A stretch of DNA of 64,000 nucleotides, taken from contig NC_080673.1 of NCBI RefSeq assembly GCF_030445035.2, positions 200,444,216 to 200,508,215 on the forward strand. Reading direction: 5' to 3'. Below are positions 47,800 through 58,640 of this stretch, in pieces (the stretch's first letter is position 1; each line of letters starts with the position of its first letter). The position numbers and the translations under genes were made by a program. Under the pieces are notes generated by a model, which did no database searches, was not told the origin of the DNA, and saw only the letters and a program-made list of their open reading frames with translations. The stretch is from Dasypus novemcinctus (lineage: Eukaryota > Chordata > Mammalia > Cingulata > Dasypodidae).

Positions 47800-48835
47800 A
47801 GGGAACTTGGGGGCAGAAGAACAAAACCGTTTCATGAAGCTCGTGTTACCCTGATACCCAAACCAGAAAAGGTAGTACAAAAAAAGAAAGCACAAAAAAG
47901 AAAGCTACAGACCAGTATCTCTCAGGAATATAGACATAAAAGTCCTCAGCAAAATATTAGCAAATAAATTCCAGGGATGAAAGCCTGGTTTATTAAAATG
48001 AACCGGGGAAAAAAATCACATGATCACATCAATGGCCACTGAAAAGCATTTGAAAAAATTCAACATATATCTACTACAAAATATTCCAGAAATATAGGAA
48101 TACAGGGGAGTTTCTGCAATTTTATAAAAAACTATTTAAAAACCTTACAGATCACATTATACTTCAGAGTGAAGACTTAATGCTTCCTGCTAGGACCAGG
48201 GACAAAAGCAAGGATGTCACTCTCACCATCTCATTCAACACAGTGCTGGAAACTCTACCCAGGGCAATAAAGCATGGAAAGGAGAGAACAGGCATATATA
48301 CCGAAAGGAAGAAATAAAACCGTCCCTATCTGCAGGTGACTTGATTGTCTATATAGAAAACCCTGAGGAATCTACAAAAAAACACAAAAACTCCTAGAAC
48401 TAAGATTGAGTTCAGCAATGTGGCAGAATACAAGACAATCATATAAAAACCTATAGTGTTTCAATCCAGTAGCAATGAGTATGTGGACTCTGAAATGAGA
48501 AATACAACACCATTCACAACTGCTCAAAAGACATGGAATACTTCGGTGTAAATCTAACAAAACATGTACAGGGTTTGTCCACTGGAAACACAATGCCAGT
48601 GAAAGAAATCAAAGATCTAAATAATTGGAGATGTACCATGTTCATGAACTGGAAGTCTCAACATGGTAAGGATGTCAGCTCTCGCCAAACTGATCTATAG
48701 ATTGAACACAATTCCTATCAAAATCCCCACAGAGTTTTTGGTAGACCTAGACAAGATGATTCCAAAATTGATATGGAGAAGCAAAAGAATAGAACAGCTA
48801 AAAGACTGGCAAAGTGATGCAGGATGCATAAGATG
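47800..48835 (+). mobile_element. L1 ORF2 (reverse transcriptase) fragment, decayed
   Basis: TACCCTGATACCCAAACCAG, CAGACCAGTATCTCTCAGGA, CAGGTGACTTGATTGTCTAT and AAACTGATCTATAGATTGAA follow L1 ORF2 order. Frameshifts and stops break every frame, and it lacks both ends. Confidence 0.85.
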
Positions 48836-49424
48836 AACATGTATGTCTGAATCATTTGTGTCTTGCATTAAAAAAATTATTATTGCAAAAGTATTCAGAA
48901 TTATCAAGCTGCTCAGTCAGATGGCCTATTGCCTTTTACAATCACTGTAATTAATTAGTTTGGTTAGTGCAAAGAACTTAGTTAACCAACCATTACTTTT
49001 CATTTCTTTTGCTCAAAGAGTAGTGAAAATCAGTTTAGTATAAACATATTTTACTTTCTGTTAAGCCTTTCTTTCTTAGAATGAGGAGATGATTCCTCTA
49101 GTTTATGGCTAAAAGTTTTTGAAGTGTTTCACAAAATGTTTCACTTACTGTAAACCCTTGGTTTATGAAGTGGTAACTTTTGATATTTGCCCATTTCATT
49201 TTAATGGGGTCAGTAATGGACATTCTAGTTTAAGGTGGTTGATGGATTTAGCCTTATATGCTACTAAAGAATTATGTACCTTTCCCCCTCACCTCTTCCT
49301 TGTATGTAAAATTAAGATCAGAGAGAAGACGCTTTCTGTATGTGTTTAAACCTTTCAAGGAGGTTATTTAGCTAGCTTAATGTTTAACCAAACTTTAAAA
49401 ACAAGGCTAAGGTCTAATGTCTTT
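48836..49424. other. LYAR intron, nothing recognised
   Basis: AT-rich sequence with short frames. Confidence 0.4.
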
Positions 49425-50060
49425 TTTCCCAAGCAAATCAGTTCTATTGATACATATTAATATAAAGCACACAATCCATCCAAAGAGAAAAAAATCAGTT
49501 GGGCATATTTGTAAGGGTCTATTTCTGGATTCTCTACTCTGTTTCATTGATCTACATAGAAACGTTGGGAAATGGACTTGGCCCAGTGGTTAGGGCGTCT
49601 GTCTACCACATGGGAGGTCCGCAGTTCAAACCCCAGGCCTCCTTGACCCGTGTGGAGCTGGCCCACATGCAGTGCTGATGCGTGCAAGGAGTGTTGTGCC
49701 ACGCAGGGGTGTCCCCCACGTAGGGGAGCCCCACATGCTAGGAGTGCGCCCTGTAAGGAAAGCCACCCAGCACGAAAGAAAGTGCAGCTTGCCCAGGAAT
49801 GGCGCCACCCATACAGAGAGCTGACACAACAAAAAGAAACACAGATTTCCATGCCGCTGACAACAACAGAAGCAGACAAAGAATATGCAGCAAATAGACA
49901 CAGAGAACAGATAACTGGGGTGGGGGGGAAGAGGAGAGAAATAAATAAAATAAATAAATCTTTAAAAAAAAAAAAGTCTGTACCACCAATACCACACAGT
50001 TTTGATTACCATAGCTATATCATAAGTCTTGAAATCACAGAAAATGATTTCTTCTACTTA
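49425..50060 (-). mobile_element. Antisense L1 fragment split by a SINE
   Basis: The left part ends CTGTTTCATTGATCTACATA near 49558. The right part resumes GTCTGTACCACCAATACCAC, then TTTTGATTACCATAGCTATA, from 49976. Together they form one antisense L1 block interrupted by the SINE at 49566-49975. Confidence 0.7.
49566..49975 (+). mobile_element. Armadillo SINE, full body
   Basis: TTGGGAAATGGACTTGGCCC head, B-box-like GTTCAAACCCC, tail AAATAAATCTTTAAAAA. Confidence 0.93.
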
Positions 50061-50079
50061 TTATTTTTTAATATTATTT

Positions 50080-50530
50080 TAGCACTCACACAGTGCCGGC
50101 AGGAACTGAACCACTCTGGAAAAGTTGGTCCAGCTCTTTAAAAACTAACCATCTAACCAGACCACCCAACAACTGCATCCTGGGCCTTTCCCCAAAAAAA
50201 CAAAGACTTATGTTTACACAAAAACCTGTACACAAATGTTCATAAGCAGCTTCATTCAGAAAAACCAGACATTGGAAACAACTCGGATGTCCTCCAATGA
50301 TGAGTGGTTAAACAAACTGTGGTCCATCCATTCCATGGACTACCACTCAGCAATAAAAAAGGAATGATGCTCGATATACGCAACAACCTGGATTAATCTG
50401 AGGATTATGCTGAAAGAAAAGAGCCTGTCGCAAAAGCCTGCATCTATACAACATTCTTGAAGTGAGAAAATTATATTTGGAGAACAGATGGGTGGTTGCC
50501 AGGGGTTATGGAGGGGGTAGAGGGCTGTGT
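50080..50530 (+). mobile_element. Old L1 ORF2/3' UTR fragment
   Basis: CAGCAATAAAAAAGGAATGA, then ACAACCTGGATTAATCTGAG and GTGGTTGCCAGGGGTTATGG, is the standard old L1 3' arrangement. Confidence 0.75.
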
Positions 50531-51009
50531 TGGGGAAGGGTGGTTCAGGTCCAGAGGGCCAACTCAATGCCATCAAGAAAGCCTGATTCCCACCTGACTC
50601 CATGGTCTTTGTCTGGCAGGACCCCAGGAGGGCAGAGGGTGACAGCCAGCCGCCTCCCAGGAGAAGAAGGCCTCAGGGCTGAGGGAGCAGGAGAGCTTCA
50701 TGGAGGAGGCAGCGTTTGAGAGCAGCTCTGAAGGGAAGGGACTGGGTTCTGACAAGGAGACAGCTGGGCTGAAGGAGACAGGGGGGCCATGGAGTTCCTT
50801 CAACCAAAGAGACACTGGAAGCAGACCCACAGCTGGGGAGGGTACGTGGTCAAGTCTGGCTGGACCTTAAGGACTTACAGGAGAGCACAGAGAGGTGGGC
50901 AAGGGAGAGAGGGAACAGGGCCTTTGATAGCCATACTGGGTTTACTCTAAATTCCAAAGACAATCTACATTTCCAATCCAGACAGCTTGCCTCTTCATTC
51001 TTAGCGTGA

Positions 51010-51450
51010 GCTATGGTAGTTTGAGACTGTACCTCAGAAAACCAGGTTCTCAAAGCTGGTCCTTCCCTGGGTGTGAACCCATTGTGGGTGAGTTTTGATC
51101 AGATCACTACAGTAGGACCAGGGTGGGTCTAAGTTCCCTTACTGGAGTCCTTTATAAATGGGATGAATACGGAGAGAGAAGAGAGAAAGCCACGGAAGCC
51201 CGAAGCTGAAAGCAAGGAAATCCAGAAGAGAAGGGAGACACCAGCAGATGCCGCCATGTGCCTGGCCATGTGGCAGAGGAGCCCAGGGTGGCCGGCAGCT
51301 GGTCCTCAGGGAGAGAGCATTGCCTAATGAAGCCTTGATTTAGACATGTTCACGGCCTCCGGACTGTAAGCTGGTAAGTTAATAAATTCCCACTGTAAAA
51401 GCCAACCTATTTCTGGTATATTGCATTTCAGCAGTGTCTCGGACTAAAAT
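51010..51450 (+). mobile_element. LTR-like interspersed repeat
   Basis: AGGGTGGGTCTAAGTTCCCT, CCGGACTGTAAGCTGGTAAG, AATAAATTCCCACTGTAAAA and CCAACCTATTTCTGGTATAT fit the 3' part of a mammalian LTR-like repeat with a polyadenylation signal. Family uncertain. Confidence 0.5.
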
Positions 51451-51710
51451 GAAAAAGAAAGAGAGCGAGCGATGGAGACACTGGAAGAGAGGGACCGCAG
51501 GCACTATTCTCATTCTACTCCCTCAAGACTCACCCCAGAGAACTCATTTGCTTTCAAATCCTCACATGTGCCACCAACACTGTTTTCTGTGCCTCTGGAG
51601 GGGGAGACCCTACCGGAAGACTCTGGTGCCCCCCTCCTTTCCCGGGGTATCTCGCTTGGCCTCTTTCCCATTCCTAAATGGGCAGTGCTTTTAAAATGAC
51701 AATACAATAC

Positions 51711-51797
51711 CTTTCACAGGAGCTTCTTGGTCTTCCGTCTCTCCACCTTCAGAATGCCCCAGAAGCTTCATCTTTTTCTTTTTAGAATCTGCTTCAA
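51711..51797 (-). CDS. LYAR: LYAR coding exon
   Basis: The acceptor AAACTTAG ends at 51798 and the donor GTATTG starts at 51710. The frame is V, EADSKKKKMKLLGHSEGGET, EDQEAPVK and G. The SKKKKMKL cluster is a likely nuclear/nucleolar targeting signal. Confidence 0.95.
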
Positions 51798-52039
51798 CTA
51801 AGTTTTTAGAAAGATAAAAGTATATTAAGTTACTTGCATTTACAACAGCAGCTACCATTTACAGGGTACCTTCCAGGTGCCAGAAGCACTAAACACCATC
51901 CAGCTTCTTTAAGCAATCTGGCCCCATGGCTTTTACCCTCCTTCATTTAGAGAAGAAGAAAGGGGAAATGGGAGGTGGTCACTTGCCCTGGTCAGCCTGA
52001 TCCTAAAACTTATACTCTTTGGGATCACAATGCAAAGTC

Positions 52040-52445
52040 TGGGAAGCAGACATGGCTCAACTGAGAGAGCGTCCGTCTACCATATGGAGGGTCCAGGATT
52101 TGATCCCCAGGGCCTCCTGACCCGTGTGGTGAGCTGGCCCATGCGCAGTGCTGCCGTGCTGCCGTGCGCAAGGAGTGCCGTGCCACACAGGGGTGTCCCC
52201 GCGTAGGGGAGCCCCACGCACAAGTAGTGTACCCTGCAAGGAGAGCCACCCTGTGTGAAAAAAGCACAGCCCGCCTAGGAGTAGTGCCACACACACGGAG
52301 AGCTGACACAACAAAAAAGAGATGCAGTTTCCCAATGTGGGTGGATAATGCAAACAGATGCAGAGACGACACAGCAAATGGACACAGAGAGCAGACAATG
52401 GGCAGGAGGGGAAAAGAAACAAAAAATAAATATTAAAAAAAAAAA
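52040..52445 (+). mobile_element. Armadillo SINE, CTCAACTGA head class
   Basis: GCAAAGTC (left) and GCAAGGTC (right) flank it. It lies in the LYAR intron 85 bp from the 52531-52975 exon. Confidence 0.9.
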
Positions 52446-52530
52446 GCAAGGTCAAACAGGTTTTATAAACTCCGAATGTGTAGTTTAAAAACGTTCCCAG
52501 CAGGGCGCAGAGCCTAAGTGAGCCACGTAC

Positions 52531-52975
52531 CTTCAGAGTGCTTCCGCTTTCTTCTCGCTGCACCCGACTCTGCCTCCTCATCGCTGTCTCCCTCGCTGCC
52601 CTGGTCTCCATCCACTCCCGCCTCCGCCGCACTGGCCCCCTTGCTCCTCTTCTTCTTGGTTTTCTTCTCTGCTGAGCCGTCGGCCTCAAGAACTTCCTCA
52701 CCTGCAGCCTCCAGCTCAGCCTCCTGCCCCTTTTTGTGCTTTTTAGGCTTTTGACTTCTCGAGTTTCCTTGGTGGTTTGCTAATTTTAGTTCCTTCTTTT
52801 CTTTCTTGCTGGTCCTCTGCCGCTCTTCCTTCCTCTCCCTCTTGTTCTTCTTCACCTCCGCCTGCTCTCTGGGGGTTTCACTGGCTTTGGAGGGCGGGGC
52901 CGTAGTGGCCAGCTCTGCACGCGGACCGGCCACTTGGCTGAGTGACTGTTTATCCTGCTCCCTACCGACTGGTTC
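52531..52975 (-). CDS. LYAR: LYAR large Lys/Glu-rich coding exon
   Basis: The acceptor AATAATAAG ends at 52976 and the donor GTACGT starts at 52530, giving 148 codons plus one base. The frame opens EPVGREQDKQ. Its middle carries EVKKNKRERKEERQRTSKKE and KKELKLANHQGNSRSQKPKK, a basic coiled-coil-like region typical of LYAR, and it ends in an acidic/Ser-rich stretch (EGDSDEEAESGAARRKRKHSE region). The block beginning GVDGDQGSEGDSDEEAE appears longer than in human. The upstream continuation to the methionine at 53026 is intron read-through, not a start: the conserved protein enters from the exon at 56620-56703. Confidence 0.95.
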
Positions 52976-54529
52976 CTTATTATTAAAAGCAAAACCAAGA
53001 AACTCGTAAGTACTCATTTCAGACACAGATGTTCACATCATTGCACGTATCCACCAAATAAACTGCTCAAGAAAAGTGGTTTTATTACTTACCATTTTAT
53101 AACTGTGGCCCCACTGCCAACTGCTAAAATGTAGTAGTAAATATACAAAATGGGAACAAGTCCCCCCAGCCCACAGCCCTCTCTGCATTTGAGAGACATT
53201 TCCTTTCCACTGGAAAGTGACGAATCCTTATGTCACTCGGGCCAGACTTTTAATTTTCGACTCACTAGTCACCCTTCTTTTAGATGAAAGAAGAGCACTT
53301 GGGTTTGGTAGAAGCCACTGGCATTTTATTACATGCCTGCAGACCTGGGTTCAAGTTGCAGCTCCGTTCATTAGCCAGGTGACTCAGGGCAAGTGATTTA
53401 TCTCCTCTGAACCTATCTCCTCATCTGTGGAGTCAAAGGTAATACTTACCCCATACAGCTGAGGTAAGAACACAATGAGGAAAGGCATGTCACTGGCCTA
53501 GCACAGTGGCTGCTCAGTAAGCCAGTCCACCCTACTCGGGGGGTCTGTAAACTCTCACCCCCTGACAAAGGTGTTACCACGACCATCACTATTTAGAGAA
53601 GATGCAACCATCAGGGAGGCCACTGCAGAAGAGAGGTGCGAAAGGAGGCTGAGGAAGAAACCACACAGAGCTGAGGAGCTACATGCGTTGGAACAAGACA
53701 AACGTCCCATTTGCCGCATTACTTTATGCATTCGGCATTTAGAGCCTAATGAAGAAAGTGGCTTCAGCATAGCTCAGTCCCCTTCCCCACTGTAAAACCT
53801 GGCTCTGCCCTAGCCCTTTCTCAAGGGCTAACTTGGAGTGATTTATTTCACTGCTCCACAAGCCCTAGTGGGGCCTCTGAGGTGAAGGGGGTGGGTCAAT
53901 GGCTGCGGCCCCAGGGCTGCTTCAGTCTCTCTCACTCCTTTGGGAGGGCAACTAGGTATCCAGGAGGGAATATTTTCCTCCACATTGGTCCACATAAAGA
54001 AGGACTGGCTTCTGCCAAAGGCCTTTTGGAAAGTATAGGAACTATGCATGACAGTCACGCGTCACTTAGATTGTAATGCTCAATTCGGGGCTGAAGAGTA
54101 GCATTTAAAAAATGGGTATCACAAAGTTTTCAGACACTTGGAGGGAAGAAGGCAGAAGATGAGTTCAGATATAGATTCAGAAAGTAGAAGAGGACAAAGA
54201 AAGTTCACATTTGTCCCCCAATTTTGTTGGTGTCTTTAAAATGTTGTTAGTATAATCACTGAGTCCCACAAACCCTAGCTTTGCTTCCACCCAGTTTAGA
54301 CTAAATCTCCAGCTGGTGCCTTCCCTCCACAGGCAAACCTACTCTTAGGCCTCCAGAAGGGAGACAGACAGACAGACAGTCACAATCTCCCCATCTAGCT
54401 CAATAATTCACTCCCCATCGTCTTTCCATTGGAACGAGGCTCTCCTCAGAGACCCCGTCACCAACCCCTCCCCTAGAGAAGGCCCCTTTCCCGGCCGTCT
54501 AGCTCTTCAGAGTCCTTATCACACCCTCA
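52976..54529 (-). other. LYAR intron
   Basis: Contains a MIR-like relic at 53320-53525 (GACCTGGGTTCAAGTTGCAG, then CTCCTCTGAACCTATCTCCT) and a short GACA repeat near 54363. No exon is seen. Confidence 0.5.
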
Positions 54530-54537
54530 CATTACAC

Positions 54538-54728
54538 CAGGGGTTCTTAACTGTTTTGTTCCACGGACCCCTTTGCCAGTCAGGTGAAAACCACAGACCC
54601 TTACTAAGTCCACACCATACCGTGTATTATTTTATAAATATGTCACATCCATACCAACACATCCCCACAAGAATAATGCTTTTTTGAATTTCAATTCAAG
54701 CTCACAGATCCCTGGTTAAGAACCCCTG
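54538..54728 (+). mobile_element. hAT-type non-autonomous DNA transposon relic
   Basis: Terminal inverted repeats CAGGGGTTCTTAAC and GGTTAAGAACCCCTG bound the element, with CCACGGACCCCTTTG inside. With the SINE removed, the 8-bp flanks are CATTACAC and CATTAGAA (6 of 8 alike), as expected for a hAT insertion. Confidence 0.8.
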
Positions 54729-54732
54729 CATT

Positions 54733-55106
54733 GGGAAACGGACTTTGGCCCAGTGGTTAGGGCGTCCGTCTACCACATGGGAGGCCCGCGGTTCAAGCCC
54801 CGGGCCCCCTTGATCCGTGTGGAGCTGGCCCATGCGCAGTGCTGATGCGCGCAAGGAGTGCCCTGCTACACAGGGGTGTCCCCCGCGTAGGGGAGCCCCA
54901 CGCGCAAGGAGTGCACCCATAAGGAGAGCCGCCCAGCGCGAAGGAGGGAGCAGCCTGCTGAGGAATGGCGCCGCCCACACTTCCTGTGCCGCTGACGACA
55001 ACAGAAGCGGACAAAGAAACAAGACGCAGCAAAAAGACACAGAAAATAGACAAGGGGGGGGGAGGGGAATTAAATAAATAAATAAATCTAAAAAAAAAAA
55101 AAAAAA
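54733..55106 (+). mobile_element. Armadillo SINE, short-body subfamily, 15-bp target duplication
   Basis: Identical AAGAACCCCTGCATT at 54718-54732 and 55107-55121. The duplication covers the hAT element's right end. Lacks the ~50-bp body segment, as do 10282 and 63221. Confidence 0.97.
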
Positions 55107-55574
55107 AAGAACCCCTGCATTAGAACAACCCCTAAATGTTGATACATGGCTGCTTGTCTCCCCTACGAGACACAGCTCCATGAGGTCAGGACTCTGTCCT
55201 AATGGGGTTGTGTCCTCAGTGACAGGTGCAGTCTGCGATGGGGGCAATAATTACAGCAGCACAGGAGACACAAGCCTCCACCCCAATGCCTGGGGCGGTA
55301 AGGGCGGGCGCTCTTTGTGGTAGGAACCAGAGGTGCCGCAGGGCCTCTCACTCTGCACAACGCTATGACTGGGAGGCCACTGCGCAAGGCCAAAGGTGCG
55401 GAGCTCAGAGTTTACCGCGAGCTAATTACACGGTTTCATTTAGTCTTTACTAAGTTCCCAGCTTAAAGGGGAAAACAAAAAAAACCTTGCTTTAATCCCG
55501 CAGTTGAACCAAAAATAATTTCAAATCTTCAATTCTTAACTAAAACGATGGAAATAACCTTTAAAAATAGGCAT

Positions 55575-55677
55575 TACATACAACAACGTAAGGGGTTGGT
55601 AGTGGGGCGATGTATGGGAATCCTGTATGGTATATATGTTTTGTAAAGTCACGTCTCAAAAAAAAAAAAAAAAAAGT
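55575..55677 (+). mobile_element. L1 3'-terminal fragment with poly-A
   Basis: GTAGTGGGGCGATGTATGGG, TATGGTATATATGTTTTGTA, then an A-run of about 18. Confidence 0.65.
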
Positions 55678-56099
55678 AGCACCTTAAAGACTGGTTGTAA
55701 GGTTTCCAAATTTATATATTGAGACAAACTCTAGCTATATTACCGAGATAAAATGGAATTATTTTGACCTCAATTTGCTGCCAAAACAATTCTATGTAAA
55801 GAAAGTTGATTTCTACCAAGTTAACTAGCATAAAAGGCTGTTCAACCTCACTGATTTTTTTAAATCTACTAATATAAGTCACCAAACAGGAAAAAAGTAA
55901 AACTGAACTAATGGGAAAGGTTTTAAATTAAAACAATGCAACCAACAATGTGGCTAGAAGATATCACACCAAGACGTTTTGAATGTATATTTTTTATATT
56001 TGGAACTTTTCTCACTATCAAACCATTCTGTCAGGCAGCTGATTTCGTCACTCAAGTGGAATTAGCCCTTTAGCAGAAGTAAAGGAGACAGGAATTCAA

Positions 56100-56385
56100 G
56101 TGCCCACTATATATGCTGGGCACTGGGCTAGAAGCTTTTATATGATACTTTTTATTATTTGCTGAGATCCTGGTATAGATCAGGTACTTGGTAAATACAG
56201 ACTAAATGAATGAATATTCTTGTCTGCTTTCTTTTTTTAAGGATAAGGAAACTGAGGCTCAGAGAAGCTAAACAACATGCCCAAGATCAAACATTTGGTA
56301 AACAGCCCAACAGGGACTCAAACCAGGTCTGTTGGAAACCCAAGATACAGCTCTTCCCAGTGCACCCCGCTGCCTGATTTCTAAG
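56100..56385 (-). repeat. MIR-like relic
   Basis: GGGCACTGGGCTAGAAGCTT, GGAAACTGAGGCTCAGAGAA and GGGACTCAAACCAGGTCTGT are in antisense MIR order. Confidence 0.75.
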
Positions 56386-56619
56386 CCAATCACAAGTGTT
56401 AGCGGACACCCTTATCAAACAGTGGGATTAAATACCTTTCTCTGCACAATAAGGAAATCTTCTCTGCAGTGCATTCAGTCTATTCCTTCCCATAAATGAA
56501 GGCACAGAGAGGCTCTCTGAAAAAGAAGGCTGTCTTGACCTCCAAAAATAAGACATTCCCATTTCATAATTACTAATCATTTTTGCCACACTACACATCT
56601 CAAATTAGATTTCACTTAC

Positions 56620-56703
56620 ATTGCTGGAAGCTTCAGAAAAGATATTCCACACCTGCTCCAGGATGGGCTCATTATAAACTTTTAAACTGTTCTTCATCCA
56701 ATT
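56620..56703 (-). CDS. LYAR: LYAR coding exon
   Basis: The acceptor GCTTACAG ends at 56704 and the donor GTAAGT starts at 56619. 28 codons: NWMKNSLKVYNEPILEQVWN, then IFSEASSN. Both boundaries fall between codons. Confidence 0.96.
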
Positions 56704-56809
56704 CTGTAAGCAACAACAAGAAAAAACTTACCACTCTGACAGTTACACACACTCAGCCACTGACCAGGCCCACGACTCCTCCATCTGGGAAGTTATATCA
56801 AATACATAC

Positions 56810-56917
56810 CTGAAATTTTGCCCTTTTCCTTGGAACGTTGTCATAGCCACTAATTTGTTCTAAGAGTTCCCTCACTTTGGGGCTTACATTGGGTCTTTTC
56901 ATTAATTCATTAATTTT
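56810..56917 (-). CDS. LYAR: LYAR coding exon
   Basis: The acceptor TTTTTTGTAG ends at 56918 and the donor GTATGT starts at 56809. 36 codons: KINELMKRPNVSPKVRELLE, then QISGYDNVPRKRAKFQ. Highly recognisable LYAR core. Confidence 0.97.
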
Positions 56918-57209
56918 CTACAAAAAAGGGAAAAAAGATAAAAGCAAAACTGATAAACAACAGTCACAGGGTCCATGAACGCCAAGCTCAAGTGTCCTTG
57001 CCTTGGCCGGAAGGTACACATTTCAAAGTCTGATTTTATAATTATGTTTAAAAGTACAGATGTGAACAACAAGAAAAATGTCTCCAAGCATTGCTTTCAG
57101 TAGAAAATATTTAAAACAGGGTGATTGAATTAATAAATAGTTCTAGATGATAAAAACACCTTAAAAAAAAAAACCTAGTATTTCTACAGCACTTATTCTT
57201 TGCCACTGT

Positions 57210-57420
57210 TCCTTAGGCTTTAGCTGTATTACTTATTTAATCCTATTAAACACCTATAAGGAAAGTTCTAACATTAACCCCATTTTACAGATAAGAAAAC
57301 TGAAGTGCAGAGAAACGAAAGGATTTGCCAGTAATCAGTTAGCAATCAAGTGGCTGAGTGGGGATTTGAACTCAGGCAACCTGCTTGCAGAGTTCTTGGA
57401 TTTAACCACTAGGCTATAAC
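57210..57420 (-). repeat. MIR-like relic
   Basis: CATTTTACAGATAAGAAAAC, GGGGATTTGAACTCAGGCAA and TTTAACCACTAGGCTATAAC are a clear antisense MIR. Confidence 0.85.
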
Positions 57421-57839
57421 AATATGCATAAGGCCACAGAAGGGAAGATGAAGTTTCAGTTGGTTTGGGGCAGGTATCTCAAATTTACTTAGACAACTTA
57501 AGGCATCAAAGCCTACTCCTAACCCTCCTCCTCCACCCCAGGACACCCTCTGGAACCCAGATACCTGGGTAGGGGAATACTTGGCACTCGCCATCCCTCA
57601 GTTTACCCTGCCCAGACTGTCCATCTGTCAACTCATTTAATCTCTACAAAGATGAAAAAACTGAGGTGCAGAATCCCCCCCAGGCGGGGGCAAGTCTAGG
57701 GCAGAGTCCAGGTCTGCTGATTCCAGAGCCCTGGGTAGAGCTGCTATGCTCCAGGCCAACCCTGCCACAGCAGGTCCTCTTCGCAGGTTCAAGTTCATTC
57801 TGTTCTTCCTAACAGTCCTGAGCTGGGGGCAGCTGCCTT

Positions 57840-58640
57840 TCAAACACTCTTTTATGGAAAATTTTAAATACATGCAAGAGTAGAAAGGAAAATATAATGA
57901 CCCCCATATCACCATCACTCAGCTTCAACAATTACCAGCTGATGGCCAATCTTGTTTTATCTATATCCATTCCCATGACCAACCCCCCCCCCCATTATTC
58001 TGAAGCAAATTCAAGATATTTGTCAGTTCCTCTATATATGTATCAGCACATCTATGTAGAAAGTTTCTATTTCATTTAAACATAACCATAGCTTCATCAT
58101 ACTCAAAAAAGTAGTAATTCCTGTCACTTTCCTGATGCGCTCAGAGATCTCTATATATTTTATATATTCATTTATATAAATCAGTATCCACATAAAGGTC
58201 CCTGTATTGGGATTGGCTAATAATAGGTCTCTCGTGTCCTTTTTAATCTATGGGTTTTTCTTCAGTTTTTTTTTTTTTTAATCTTACCCAGATCGTTCTT
58301 CCCAGAGTATCCCACAGGCTGCTGGGAAATTCATAGAATCCCTCACGTCCTCTGTAGAGTATAGACAGATCTAGAGGCTCAGATCTGGATTCCTTTTTTT
58401 GGGACGAGCTACTCTATAGATGATGGTGTGTAGGCACATAATTGTGAGGGATTGAAAAATGGAGTGCTTTAATTCTATTATTCATTCTTTGTTAGCTAAA
58501 ATATATTTCTATCAACATCAGTCTGCACTCATCTGCGATTTGGTTGCCCTGCATTGTAGTTTGTATAGCAATGGAAATGTAAATACTTGACTCTTTCATG
58601 TACCAGTTTTCAAAACAATGCTTTGGTTACATAGTAGTGT
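57840..58640. mobile_element. Old L1-like interspersed repeat
   Basis: CATCACTCAGCTTCAACAAT, ACCAGCTGATGGCCAATCTT and CTCTAGAGGCTCAG-like blocks match a widespread old mammalian repeat I recall as L1M-related. Orientation and family uncertain. Confidence 0.5.

Noticed and set aside
47800-48835. Possible active L1 reverse transcriptase
   Set aside because: Frames are broken by stops and shifts and the fragment lacks both ends.
52976-53026. In-frame methionine upstream of the large LYAR exon as a start codon
   Set aside because: Homology shows the exon is entered through an acceptor at 52976 from the exon at 56620-56703; the upstream codons are intron.
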